A stretch of DNA of 64,000 nt from Polytrichum commune (lineage: Eukaryota; Streptophyta; Polytrichopsida; Polytrichales; Polytrichaceae). This document shows positions 23,708 through 35,457 of this stretch, piece after piece. Both the position numbers and the translations under genes were made by a program. Location: positions 3,038,001 to 3,102,000 of the forward strand of contig OX485803.1 of assembly GCA_950295325.1 (NCBI GenBank), written 5' to 3'. Numbering within the stretch: the stretch's first letter is position 1; each line of letters begins with the position of its first letter. The notes beneath the pieces were generated by a model. That model worked only from the letters and a program-made list of their open reading frames with translations. It was not told the DNA's origin and did no database searches.

Positions 23708-26700
23708 TTGCTGGATGATAAACTACGTGTTCGGACTAACTTTGGTCTTGTTGGCGTTCTCCGTTGTCAGATATTCACTCAGCTGGCTGTGGAAGATCTC
23801 CTCAGATGCATGTCTGTTTGTAAGGCCTGGCGGCTCACGTCCTCCTCAGAAGCACTTTGGGAAGTCATTTGTAGACGAAGATGGCGTCTGTGGTCAGCAA
23901 CACCAACCCGCTACGAAGGAATTCCAGGGCAGTTGCGATGGAGGGGAGTGTGTCGATACAGGATTGAAACAGATCGCTCAGCTCGAGGTTTTGTGGCCGC
24001 CATGGAGTGGCCTCTGAAAAGACCAAGCTGCTTGCGAAGACTCGTCTCTCTCGGTGATCTTGTTGTTGAGGTTAGGAATTGTGGTTCCTCCATACGCAAA
24101 GAACCATTATGCTACTTCGCTGAAGTTCAATGGGAATTGAGATCCATGCTCATTGCGGGTTATTGATTTGTTTTGCTGATGTTTTGAGACTCATTATTAC
24201 ACATTCTGAAGTCGACCTTCACTATTTCTCTGTCGGAACAGGAATTTTCAAGTCTATGAGTACTTCCTATTTCGTTGCATAGGTCCTCGATTAGACTGAA
24301 TTTCGTCTCTACATTGTTGAGAATAATGGAAAGGGCGATCAATCAGGACTTTGTGAGGGGTGCTGGTATTAGCTTACCAATACAACGAGGCTGTTTACTT
24401 TTTTTCTTCCTGTTTGACTGTGGCAGTCACTGAATGTCTGTGTAATCCTCCTTTTTGAGTAGGAACTGGAGCGACTTTCTCTGACTGAAGGACAATTTGA
24501 AGAAGGAACAAGATTCTTTGCCAGTGTTGCCCTCGACCGGATCATTCAGAACAAGTGCGTGAAAGACGTGGAAGAGCTTCTGACAGTTCCCCAGGTACTG
24601 AAGAATTTTATCGATATAGACTTGAAATTATCTTTCGACGACGAAAGAGTTCGCCACTTTCTCTTCTTTCGCCACTTTTTCTAATTAAGTCCATGCAATT
24701 AGACGAACTCGATAGAAGATCAGCCAGCAAGCTCCTACATTGTGATTAGGTCTTTGACTCCTCATCTGGAAGCTATAAGTACCCCAGCCTGTTGGGCTAA
24801 GTGACATCAGTAGGAAGAAATCTTTCTGCTGTCATTGAGGCAGGTCCTGTCAATTAATCTCATGTTTGTTGCAGTCAGTTACTAATGTGTATGTTTTGCT
24901 ACCCTGCCCTCCAATTTGGAAATTAGATTTTTGACTACGTTTTAGTGTACAATGTCACTGTCCATTGCCCGTGTACATTTTATCAGCATTGGTGCTGTTT
25001 GGTACATCCTTTAATTGCCCATTTCTAACCTTGAATTATGTGTAATTTGTCCTTCACCTAGTCCACAAAGTGCACATCCTTTGTTTATCATGTCTTAACC
25101 TAGAGAGGTTTGTTCTGTTGCAGCTGGAGGATCATCTAGCAAGAGGAGCACTACTTATTGCTAAGCTCAGGTGTGTAGTCTCATTCTCATGTTATAATCT
25201 TATTGTTGACAACATACCCTGGGGTCTTGCCTATATGATGGCTTGGAAGGGTTTGTGAATTGCTCCAAGATAATTGTTCACAACTTTTGAGGATATCTTA
25301 TTTTGATTTCCTCCACCTGAAGTTGTTCTGAGTTACTGGCTCTAACAAGAGACACATTTGCAGGTTTCTTGATCTTGACATTGCTCTTATGGAATCGCGG
25401 CTTGATGAATATGGTGCCATTCTTCGCAGACGCTTGCAAATAGATGCAGAGTAAGAAACCGTCTGTCACACTTACGTGGCAATGTGAATTGTTCCAACAA
25501 GCAGCTGTTTATATTGAACAGCCACCTCACATTCACCTAGATAACGGTTGAGGGTGTGTATAAATATTTGTGCCATATAAGGAAGTCCAGAGAGTGCATA
25601 GTTGGCTTTGAATAATTTTGGTGCCTTGGATCAGTCATCTGCAATAGAACAGGTAGGCCTGCTGTAAATAGGAAGCTTCTGAAAGAGTTGTATGGGTTTG
25701 TTTACCAGAAAGTCAATTAGATGTCTTGGGAATATGTCTAGGGTGGTTGCTTTATAAGGTAACCTGATGGACTTGTCTCTTTGAGACATAACCTGGGTTT
25801 GCTTGTGTGCATGATTCGATGTCATTGGCATAGAGCAGATTGTGGCAATTTTTAGGTGTGTATATTGAGACTTGGAACTTATTTGTAGACATGCCTTTGA
25901 GGGGGAAGACAAGAGGTTTCAGAGCAGCATGACTGAGATATCTAACTCATCAAATACCTGTATTCAGGTTTCACCGTCTTGGAGGTCTTGAGACTCCCAA
26001 AGGAACGTTAGTTGGCTTGAAGCTGCTAAACATTTTTCTGTTCGGTCAGTTACAAAATCAAAATAGTGACGAGGATCAGCCATCATCATCCTCATCTTTG
26101 GAGGATGAAAACGATCCAGAATGCTTAAAGCTCCGGGGAAACAAGGAAGACATTCACAATCCTGCTAACTTCTACATCAATGAAGTGCTTGAAAATCGGA
26201 AGGGTGCTGAGATTAGGTATGTGATCCAATCCATGAAGCCTTGATATGTAATTCATAGTAGCATTGTTTTGAGGGATTCTGTTTATACTCTGGTCAAGAA
26301 TGAAATCACAGGCAGTTTAAGAAACGAAAAAGTAGTGACGACTCAGTTGAAAGATGGGCATCAACTTCAACCTCTACCATCACATATTGTTGATGGCCTC
26401 AGACTTTTATGTAGGGCACAATGACTTGGCAAGTCTCTTATGGGGCAACTGTAGAAATATGCTTTTCTGATTATTTGGACACACTGGTGGTAATTGACAA
26501 TGTCAGTGAAGGAATTTCTGTGAACATTCACAACAAGCCATTGAGTTGTCAGTGAAGCCTTCTCCCACAAGGGGCTCTCAGCAGCCTGCATTCAATCATG
26601 TGAATGTTAAAGGGAGGTGGAAGCAAGTGACAGGACAGATTAGCCCAGCATTGGCCTTGGTACTTAGGACGCTGTAGTAAAATGATAAGCATTGGAAATT

Positions 26701-29700
26701 GGATTCACCTCAATATCATCAGTATGCTGCATCATGTAGAACACATATTTGTTGTTTTACGAATATTGCACATATAAAATCTATACGGATATGTTTTCAT
26801 TCCAAGGAATTTGGAAGTTTGTAGAATCTAAAATGTAAGCTGTGGCTTTCAGTTTGGCAATCCTACATTCTGCAGTGGGACGGAGATGTGGTATTCCTAT
26901 TCAAGTTGCATCAATTCCAATGTCTTTCATGACCAAAGTTGGGGACGATGGCCATGAAGCAGAGCGGTTTGTGAATCTGTTTGAGGGTGGCCGTCTACTA
27001 CAGCGGCATGACTGCATTGACGTCATTCAGTAGGTACCCCAGGTACCTTGGTGGTTCTAACAGCGACGCTCCTACAAACTGTGCCAAGTCTTATCAGTGC
27101 TAATCTTCTATGAATCTTCACTAGATCAGGATTTTCTCCCTTCGTCAACACTGTCTATTCTCCTAACTCCTCAAGTCACAGGTTAATATGTTGAATTATC
27201 TGAGAAAAGGAACAATGATATTATGTAGGCTCGCTGTTGCATTAGTTTATGTTCAAATTTCATGATGGAGAAGGAATTTGATAAACGTTGGCAATCCTGT
27301 TTCATTGTTCCTCTGTGATGTCTGGCTCCTGCAAAAATAACTCATAGGATAGAGAGTCAATTGAAAGGCTGAGAAGTCATGTTTTCTTGAGGTTTTATCT
27401 CCTTGTAGTTTATCTATTGAGGTCGATCTGTTTCCATGAAATTTGTTTTGGAAGAATCATTGTTGCTGAGCGTGCTATTTGGTACCACAGTATCTGGTAT
27501 CACCTGAGTATTTGTTAAGACGTATTGAGTTCTGTTAGCAATGTTAATAGCAAGCTCGTCAATATGCTCTGGTACAGCTAATGTGCTAATGTGCCGGTTT
27601 ACATGACTGTGCTTGTCTAACAGAAGAATGGGCCTGACTTACGAGCCCAAATACCTCTGTTCAATTCCTCCCTCGAGTGTTTTTCTTGCTTTGTGTGAAC
27701 ACTTGATCGCACTTTATCGTCAGGCAAGCCATCTTCATGCCAATTCTCCTTCCACATCGTTTTTAATACCATACCAATAAGTAGGGAGCTGAAAAGTGTG
27801 TCCACCACAATTGTTTACTAAGTTCTGTAGATGGGTACAATGTGCAAATTTTGCTTCCAGATCTGCTTACTTATTTAAAGAAGTCTTCCATATGCAGGCA
27901 GATGCAGAAGATGCACGGGAAGGGCAACGACAACTCTTGCCACTTCTGGATTTGTTGTTGGCATTGTCTCCTGGAGACTGTCCAAATCGATTTAGGAGAG
28001 CTAAGGTAACCAAGCATTGTGACATGAAATTTCCAATCTGCTATTGATTTGAAGTTTCAGTTTCACATTGCATGGTCCTTTGTATTCAACTGAAGCACTG
28101 ATCTACTGAAAGTCTTCAATGTTCATAGGTATATTTGTTTTTGAAGCATTCTGTGACGTCAACCAGCAGCTTGTGATTGAGTCAAAATTGGCTAAATATG
28201 TTCCAAGCATTTCTTTAATGTAGATATCTTTCCCCGGCATCTCCATATGGGTATTGATACTCTCAAAATTTGATATTTGAGGATTTTTTGATTGGTATAG
28301 TTCAACCTGAATTTCGTGCCTCAGTATGGCAATGGGAAAATGTTGAAGAGTTACTTTTGTCCATGATTTAGTCTTGTTGTGCACTTATGCTGCAGCTTCT
28401 TCTGGAGACGCCTGAATTTGAGGATTTTGAGGCAGCAATTGAAGACCTTGAGGTGCAAACATCCTTGCATTTCCATCCTTATTTTATTGTCACATAAGCT
28501 CCAGAGCTTAAAGTTTAGCTGTGCACATGTTCCTAGGGCCGGGCTTTCTGCTTGTAGTGGATGCATGTAATTTGAGATGCACTCTTTGTGAAACCAGTCC
28601 ACTGGCGGGGGGCAGCATATGTCCTGCAGTTTTATTTACCCTTTGTGATGCGATGTGTACTAGGGATTCACCATTTTCTCAATTGGGAAGTGTGCTATCT
28701 AAGGAAACCGAGTTCTTGAATCTTAACCTGGAAAAGCTCACAAATTACCATAGTCAATCTGACGTGATACAATTGAAACAGACATTGCTACAATACCTCC
28801 CTGAGGATGCAGAGGGTCTACCAAATCATGGCCTGACTAGAGCACTTTTGCGGCAGTTTAAGCACCTCACAGAAGATAGGCAGAAACAACATGCAGTAAG
28901 TTACACACTGTACTTTCCTATATCTGGAGAGGAATTTTCACGGGAAAGTTGTTTTCTTATTCTAGACGATACTGACTCCAAAATGTCAGTATTTAGTGCC
29001 TATTGCTTTGTGCTAGTTACTTCATTTGCTTTCTGTCTCCTGAGACTCTGTTGCTGCAGGCTTGGTGCAGCAAGAGGAGAATGCCACGGACTACTAATCT
29101 TCTGTACAAAATTGGGAATGTTGTGAGGCATACACGACTGCAGTATCCTGGTGTTATCTTTGGTTGGGATCCTCAATTCATGCTGAATGAAGACTACGTT
29201 GTGTCTATGAGGGTAGGTGATCAGCAGCTGAATATTCTTATGTCCACAAGCTTGTTTTCCCTTGCTTATTGGTCTGCCATGCACATGGCCTTCCTGAGGG
29301 GAGTGTCTACCACAAGTAAAGATTATACTCCCTTCCTGAGGGGAGTGTCTTTACTTGTGGAAGCAAATTACTCTCTATTAAGGACAGAGAGCTAAATGAG
29401 AGCTGAAGTGTTATAAAAGCAGTCAAATGATTGAAAATAAACCAATTCAAAATTAGGTGAAAGTCTACTCTATTCTGAGCTAGTTAATCTTTACTTGCAG
29501 GTTAACCAATTACAACATGGGCGCAACCAACCATTCTATCGTGTTCTTGTTGATCAAAACTATCGCAATACTTCCACATATGGTATGGATTCCCTTTGTA
29601 CCCTACTGTGTTGCATGAGTCGACTTCATAATTACAGTAATTGTGACATGCTTAACCTATTTGAAGTTAGGGAATAGCATACTAGCAAATGACATTTTCT

Positions 29701-29977
29701 CCTCTAGGCCTTTTGTAACCCTAATTCCTGTACCTTTGCAGTTGCGCAAGAGAACCTTACTTTCGCTCCCGAGAATGGTCCTATCTTCCACGATGAAATC
29801 GGTCTCCATTTCATGGGTTACAAAGATGGAGAATATGTTCCAAACACGTATCTTAGCTACTTGTACCCAGAGGATATCGTCGAGTCTGGAGATCCATCAG
29901 GGAACCGGCCTGACGGGCATGATAAAAGAGTGAACTTTGCAGCATCAGATCAGGCCAGCAGCAGCCATGATCCATGA
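23708..29977 (+). CDS. FBXO21-like F-box protein with SirB1-like and YccV/HspQ-like domains, 12 exons
   Basis: Exons by splice sites and phase: 23708-24070, 24463-24594, 25124-25170, 25364-25450, 25968-26216, 26853-27029, 27861-28005, 28396-28452, 28782-28895, 29060-29212, 29501-29582, 29742-29977. They join in one frame to about 613 residues, close to vertebrate FBXO21. Residues about 14-58 are an F-box (IFTQLAVEDLLRC, VCKAWR). Residues about 225-350 match the SirB1/transglutaminase-like region (NFYINEVLENRKG, LAILHSAVGRRCGIPI). Residues about 475-600 are a YccV/hemimethylated-DNA-binding (HspQ-like) domain (GNVVRHTRLQYPGVIFGWDP, HGRNQPFYRVLVD). F-box proteins of this type are substrate receptors of SCF ubiquitin ligases; the plant substrate is unknown. 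The start is uncertain: TTCTCCGTTGTCAG just before 23771 is also a good acceptor, so residues 1-21 could be replaced by an upstream exon. The 27861 acceptor was chosen because it keeps phase. The last exon has an acidic, polar tail. Confidence 0.8.
29291..29360 (+). other. intronic hairpin with a direct repeat
   Basis: Inside the intron between 29212 and 29501, CCACAAGTAAAGA (29310-29322) pairs exactly with TCTTTACTTGTGG (29348-29360). A nested stem ACTCCC/GGGAGT lies inside. The 20-nt block CTTCCTGAGGGGAGTGTCT-like occurs twice (29290s and 29330s). A short foldback insertion or a structured intron element are both possible. There is no evidence of a processed RNA. Confidence 0.6.
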
Positions 29978-30481
29978 CTTTCCAGGTTAATCTGATGCAG
30001 TTCTGTTGATATCTTCAATTGCCAAAGCGGCCTATCCGCTTCTAAAAGTCAGAAAAGTAAATTTGTCTTGCATAGGGCTATTTTATCAAATATTGAACTA
30101 GTGATTCCTACTCTCCTATCCAATCCATCCTATGAAGTTGTTTGAAGAGCCGATTGTGCTTGAAATGTGCTTTGGTGATACAACCCTGGTACTGCAACTA
30201 GGCCTTTTTGTGGCAAGAATTGGTCCTTCAGCTCAAGATACTTGCGTATACTTGAAATTGTTCTCATTTTGCTGCGTGACCTGTCAAGGTTCGTTGACCT
30301 CCCAATTTTCATGAGCCTCCCTAGACCTAAACCCCTTGTTGGTATTGAGTTGCCATTGAGCATTGTGTGGCGGTCAATTACTTAAAATAATGCCATGACC
30401 ATGAGAGCAGCCCCCTCCAGCCCACGCCATGCCTGCATAACTGGGCTAGCCATTAAATAGTAAATGGCACAAGCCTCATTT

Positions 30482-30590
30482 ATTAATGAGAGTGTGTTAC
30501 TATTCGGAGTTATGCAGTGCAACAACGTCTTTGCTTAAGTTCAATTTTTATTAATGAAAGTTCAATAGGAACTCTGAGTAGTAATTGGGA
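30482..30590. mobile_element. MITE family 5, copy 1
   Basis: The left end region GTGTGTTACTATTCGGAGTTA is mirrored imperfectly by the right end AACTCTGAGTAGTAATT. The same ends are seen at 57613-57714 and, diverged, at 40233-40411. It lies about 500 bp downstream of the F-box stop codon. Non-coding. Confidence 0.6.
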
Positions 30591-31129
30591 GAATCAGCGT
30601 AGTAAATTGCTCTTGGGCATGTTCTGGTGCAGCTCGGTTGCATACACAGCTGTGTACCTGCTCACTGGCTAGTAGTTTCATTTTCATGCACATTACCCGC
30701 TTGAATGGTACACTGTTTCATTTTATATTTAGTATCTAACATGGGCCTCCTCTCTTACCTTCATGGGAAGAAACTTAAAAAATTGGAAGTAATTGACGTT
30801 GGTCCGAATAGTAAGAATATTGTGAATAGTGTTGGTATTATCAATAGCTGTGTTGCTATGAGTAGTATTTTCAAGGAATAATATTGGGATGAACAATGTG
30901 ATTTGTGCGCATAGTGTTGGGAGCATAAGGTTGAGTTTCCATCAATGTTGGCACCACGCGGTTTTTTACAGTTGGGTTTTTCATGGCTAAAAAACAAAAC
31001 TCAATCATCTGAGGTCCAACAAAATTTAGTTTTATTTAGTTTTATTGCAAATTAGTTGAGATTGTAGGGTAGAGAGGCCCAATGTCCACTAATGGGGGTG
31101 CCAAGTGCTGAGTGCCGAGTAGTGGTGAT

Positions 31130-31800
31130 TTTTCACAAGGTCCCTAACATGTCCAGGGACATGTTCATAAAAAAAAAACATTTCCAATGGACGGGTTTTG
31201 AGAAAATGAATGGGTTTTTGCATGTGTCAAATTTTGGACATGTTCTACAAATAACAATTTTTTTGATAAATTTTTCCAAAAAAATAAATGGTACAAATAT
31301 CAGCTACATTATGGCATATATATGACATGTGATTGTAAGCGTAATGCAATCAAACCACTAATACCCAATCAAAATATCAATCTTGAAGTGCTTGATTCAC
31401 CTGCATACATTAATTCATCAAGCACAAAATTTAGAATGGGGTGTACTGGAAAGATGAGAATCTACAGCAAGAGACAGAGAACTCACGAACATTGAAGGCA
31501 TACTTTGTTAAGATCCTATTGTTTCCAAGTGCAACGAGTCACATGTTGACATCTTTCAGTTTTTTTGTTTTGTTTTTTTGTTTTAATAAATTTTTACCAA
31601 CATTGTAAGATACTTATTTATACCTCTTGCGGGACGGGTATTTTCATTTTCAAACCGGTTTTGGGACGGGTTGTTATTTCTTTAACCTTTCCATGGACGG
31701 GTTGGTTTAGAAATTATTGGTTTTGGGACGGGTTGCAATTTTTTTTGCCTTTCAATTCAAGGTTATTGGACGTGGACGGGCAAAAACTTTGTGAAAAATC
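31130..31800. repeat. degenerate GGACGGGTT-motif region
   Basis: The motif GGACGGG(T) recurs about six times in 670 bp (near 31190, 31633, 31664, 31693, 31726 and 31773), usually next to T-rich blocks. I read it as a decayed satellite or an old element. No open frame or inverted end supports anything more specific. Confidence 0.4.
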
Positions 31801-31919
31801 AGCCCTGGCGTCGAGTGCCGAAATAAATCCATGGTTTTATTCTTAAAAATCATGTTTTTTGTATTAAAATCAAAAGCCCAATGCATTGGCCGGAAAAAGT
31901 TGGGTTTTTCCCACCCTTG

Positions 31920-32027
31920 GTTTCCATGTAGGCCGCTCGCTCACTAGATTCAGTGGGCATGTAGATGGAACTTGGTGGAATCTACACCCCCACTACAATC
32001 TAGTGGGCAAGTGGCCTGCACGGAAAC
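31920..32027. mobile_element. MITE family 4, copy 2
   Basis: Ends GTTTCCATGTAGGCCGCTCG and, on the other strand, GTTTCCGTGCAGGCCACTTG. The body is only 108 bp, with an inner CTAGATT/AATCTAG pair. It is a shorter sibling of 17963-18235. Confidence 0.7.
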
Positions 32028-34179
32028 TCATCTTGACTCCAACCAAATTTCCTACTTCAACTTGAATGTAGGTATTGTAAATGAATATTCTTGCTTTGTT
32101 CTATCCCTCGGAAAGTATGGTATCAACCTCCCCAACCCAAACCCGCAAACGCTCGAGCACTCTCACATACGGCAACATGCATTGTTCGCTTGGTATATAA
32201 TGAAGGTTGCAAGTTTGAATTTATATTTGGATAGAAAAAGTTGGTGGTATCAATTTTAAAATCATATTTGGTTGTTGTCCTCACCTAAAGTGGTGCACTT
32301 CATGTATTGTTTTAGAGTTTAAATTTTGATAATTTCAGCGTAAATCAAGCATAAACAAAACTTCATAGCTTTGGTTTGAAACTTTGTAAGTGCTTTGAGC
32401 ACGGGTAGGTTTGTGGTGCATGGAAGGAAATTTGGAGTTTAAATATCTATGTATGGATTACATAATAGGAAAATAAAACCAACAGTTTGAATGAACAGTG
32501 ACATTAGTTTGGGAAATCCCGAGTGAATATTTGCATAGTATGAATAATGATGATATTTGTTCAAATGACACTTTTCAACCTATTGTAATTTGAAGTGCAT
32601 TTTAAATTTGAATCATGAATGTTATGACTTGGTTTAAATCAATTTTGGGACATTATAGGGAAACTGCAATTGGCATGGCACATAATTATTTTGTCCTTTG
32701 GCCAACCAATTGGCTAAGGTTGTATGAAATTCCGTGAGGCTATACTAAACCTGTAGATCAATATTGTTTCATGACATATAACTGTGGACTTTTGTAATTA
32801 TCATTGCTAGCAGTGAATTTTGAAACATGAATGACATCGTATTTGCATAATTATGACTTGATTATGGTTGTTGCAAATGTTTTTATGTGATTTTTTTATG
32901 TGTGAGTTGGGTTTAGACCATCGTGAGACAGGTTATGTTAGTTTAGTGGTACTGGCGGAGTAAGCTAAGGACATCGCTTGACTAAACAATCTATTTCCAC
33001 AGAATTAAACGGCTCCAGGTTCTCCACATATATATCAATCCAAGATCGAGGCGACAAGCCAATGAAATAAACAACCACTTGGATTCAAAAACACACAATG
33101 ACGCGCTAAAACAAAATTAGCCCGGGACTAAGGGGAAAGGTGAATATGTTTACGATACCAAGGGAAGTGGAATGTTTTAAAACTCGGGGTGGAAATAATG
33201 GATCGACATCAACCAAGGTCGCAACCACAACCCGAAACCCCAAGTACAAGGAAATGAGAAGTCGGAATAAGAGACTAAGAAGCCCCCCCCCCCCTTTAGA
33301 AGGAGAGGGGCCTAAAGGTTACATAGTAATAGCGGGGAACAAGAGAGCTAGAGTGAGGACTAACCTAGAAGTAGGAATAGTCGGAAGGCAAAATGAAACG
33401 GCTAATAAAAGCTAAGTAGGAAATATAGGAAATGAAGAGAAATGGAACATGAGGAAATAGCACAGCTTGACAATTGAGATGGTAATTGGGAGCCGAAAGT
33501 TAACGAATGGCGGACCACGAAACCGGTGAAAGGAGAATTAAAACACGACAATGTGATCATAGCCAAGTTCAAGATGAAAATGACTATGATTTTACGGGAG
33601 AATGAGCGGATCGAGAACTTAAAATTCAAGCCGGCAGCCATGGTGAAGAACTTCAAACCAAAAATTCAAAGAAGATTCAAGGGGATTAGCAAGATCATAT
33701 TCAAATATGAAGGCAAATAGTTAACGAAAGCGAAACGAAAACAAAATGCGGTCAAAGGCGAAAGAGTACCGTAGGTTCATAGCTGGTCCGACACTTAATA
33801 ATTCAAAAAAATGAAGTCGATTTTTTTTTGGAAATTAGCACTTAATGTTGTTGAAATCCTTTGAAATCAAAGTCAACATATGACGAACTAAATTATAAAT
33901 ACACAAATTTATGTTCTTGATGCCGTAATAAATTAAAAGGCGCCAAGTTACATCAAAAGGTACTTTGCACGCGTGAAGCACATTCCACACTAAAAACAAA
34001 TGGTCACAAATGAATCTGTAAGAGCTTCTCTATTTTGAGCATAAGCGCCTCGAAATCACAACATATAACTAAAGAACGCCCCGCAATCAGGGGAGCGAAA
34101 TCAGGGGAGCCTCGGCTGTGAGAACTCAAGAATCTCGGAGCTCCTCCTTCAAAGCTCAATCCTCCTCCCCCGCAGACTA

Positions 34180-34960
34180 ATCTTCCTCCTCCGCAGCAGG
34201 ACCCTCCGACCTCCGCAGCAGCTTGACCCTCCAACCTCCGCAGCAGCTTCATCCTCCGACATCCGCAGCAGCACCTTCACCCTCGCAGTAGCAACAGATT
34301 CACCCTCGTCGCAACAACACCTTCACCCTCCGCAGCAGCAGCAGATTCACCCTCGTCGCAACAGCACCTTCACCCTCGCCGCAGTAGCAGATTCACCCTC
34401 CGCAGCAGCAGCTGCTCGATCTCCTCCGCAGGTTGTAAATCTTTCTGTTTTTCCAAGTTCTCTGTTGGTTTCATAGAGCTGAAGACCTGAATGCTTACAG
34501 GTAGTAAACATCTATTGATGACATGAACCACTGAACTCGCAACTTCCACTTGTATGCTTTGTGGCAGGTTACTGACTTGACACTGGCACGTGAAAATCAA
34601 ACAAATTTCGAGGTTACATCCATCCTCCTGCTCCTGAGCACGATCCTCCTCCGCCGCAGCAACTGAATCCTCCTCCGCAGCAACTTGTTTTTTCTCCGCA
34701 GGTCTTCGCAGGTCCGCAAGTCTTCATTTCTCCTCCGCAGGTCTTCACCAGCTCCGCAAGTCTTCGAAACTCCTCCACAGTTCTTCGCAGATCTCCGCAG
34801 GTCTCAGAAGATTCTCCTCCGCAGCTGGATGATCCTCAAACTCGTATTGCCTCCGCAGGTCTCCGCAGATTCTCCTCCGCTGTCGGATGATTCTCAAACT
34901 CGTATTGTCTGCGCAGGTCTACGCAGATTCTCCTCTACAGCTGGATGTGTCTGTGCTGGT
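34180..34960. repeat. CTCCGCAG-rich minisatellite inside the transposon
   Basis: Degenerate repeats built on CCTCCGCAGCAG and GGTCTCCGCAGATTCTCCTC fill this stretch. Between about 34268 and 34420 a near-regular period of about 48-51 bp (CAGATTCACCCTCGTCGCAA) is visible. It is far GC-richer than the rest of the element and lies 3' of the transposase frame. It may be captured host sequence or a local expansion. The short open frames across it are products of the repeat. Confidence 0.7.
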
Positions 34961-35457
34961 GGAGCTAAATTGTGTCTTAAGGTTGCTCCCAATTGTTTAC
35001 CGTAGTAATAAGAAGGAACCAAGCTTCACCATCTTAGCACAAATAAGGGTTCCAGATGCTTTTACCTTAGCCCCTTAGAGACAATGATCTTACCGAATTT
35101 CACGGGATGAATTGCTCTTGATGATGATGTTTTGAACATGTATGAATGTGTGATGCGGTGCTCTACTTGCGGTCTTTCTATTTGATGGTGGAGGAGTTAT
35201 TGTTGATGCGGAGGTTCAGATTCTCATTGTTGTGGTGGTGGTGATTCGGCCATCTGGGATATAAAGTTTGGCCCTGGAATGTTTTCGGTAGGGTTTACAT
35301 AGCCTCTGCACAGCGAAAACATCATCAATGCAATCAGTCCCTAAACATTTCATTAAATCTTACAAATGTTTGTACATCGGTTACTTCCAAAAGACTTACC
35401 TTTTTGTGCAGATTGAACATATTTTTTTCTAGCTACATCCTTTAGAGATGAAACTCA

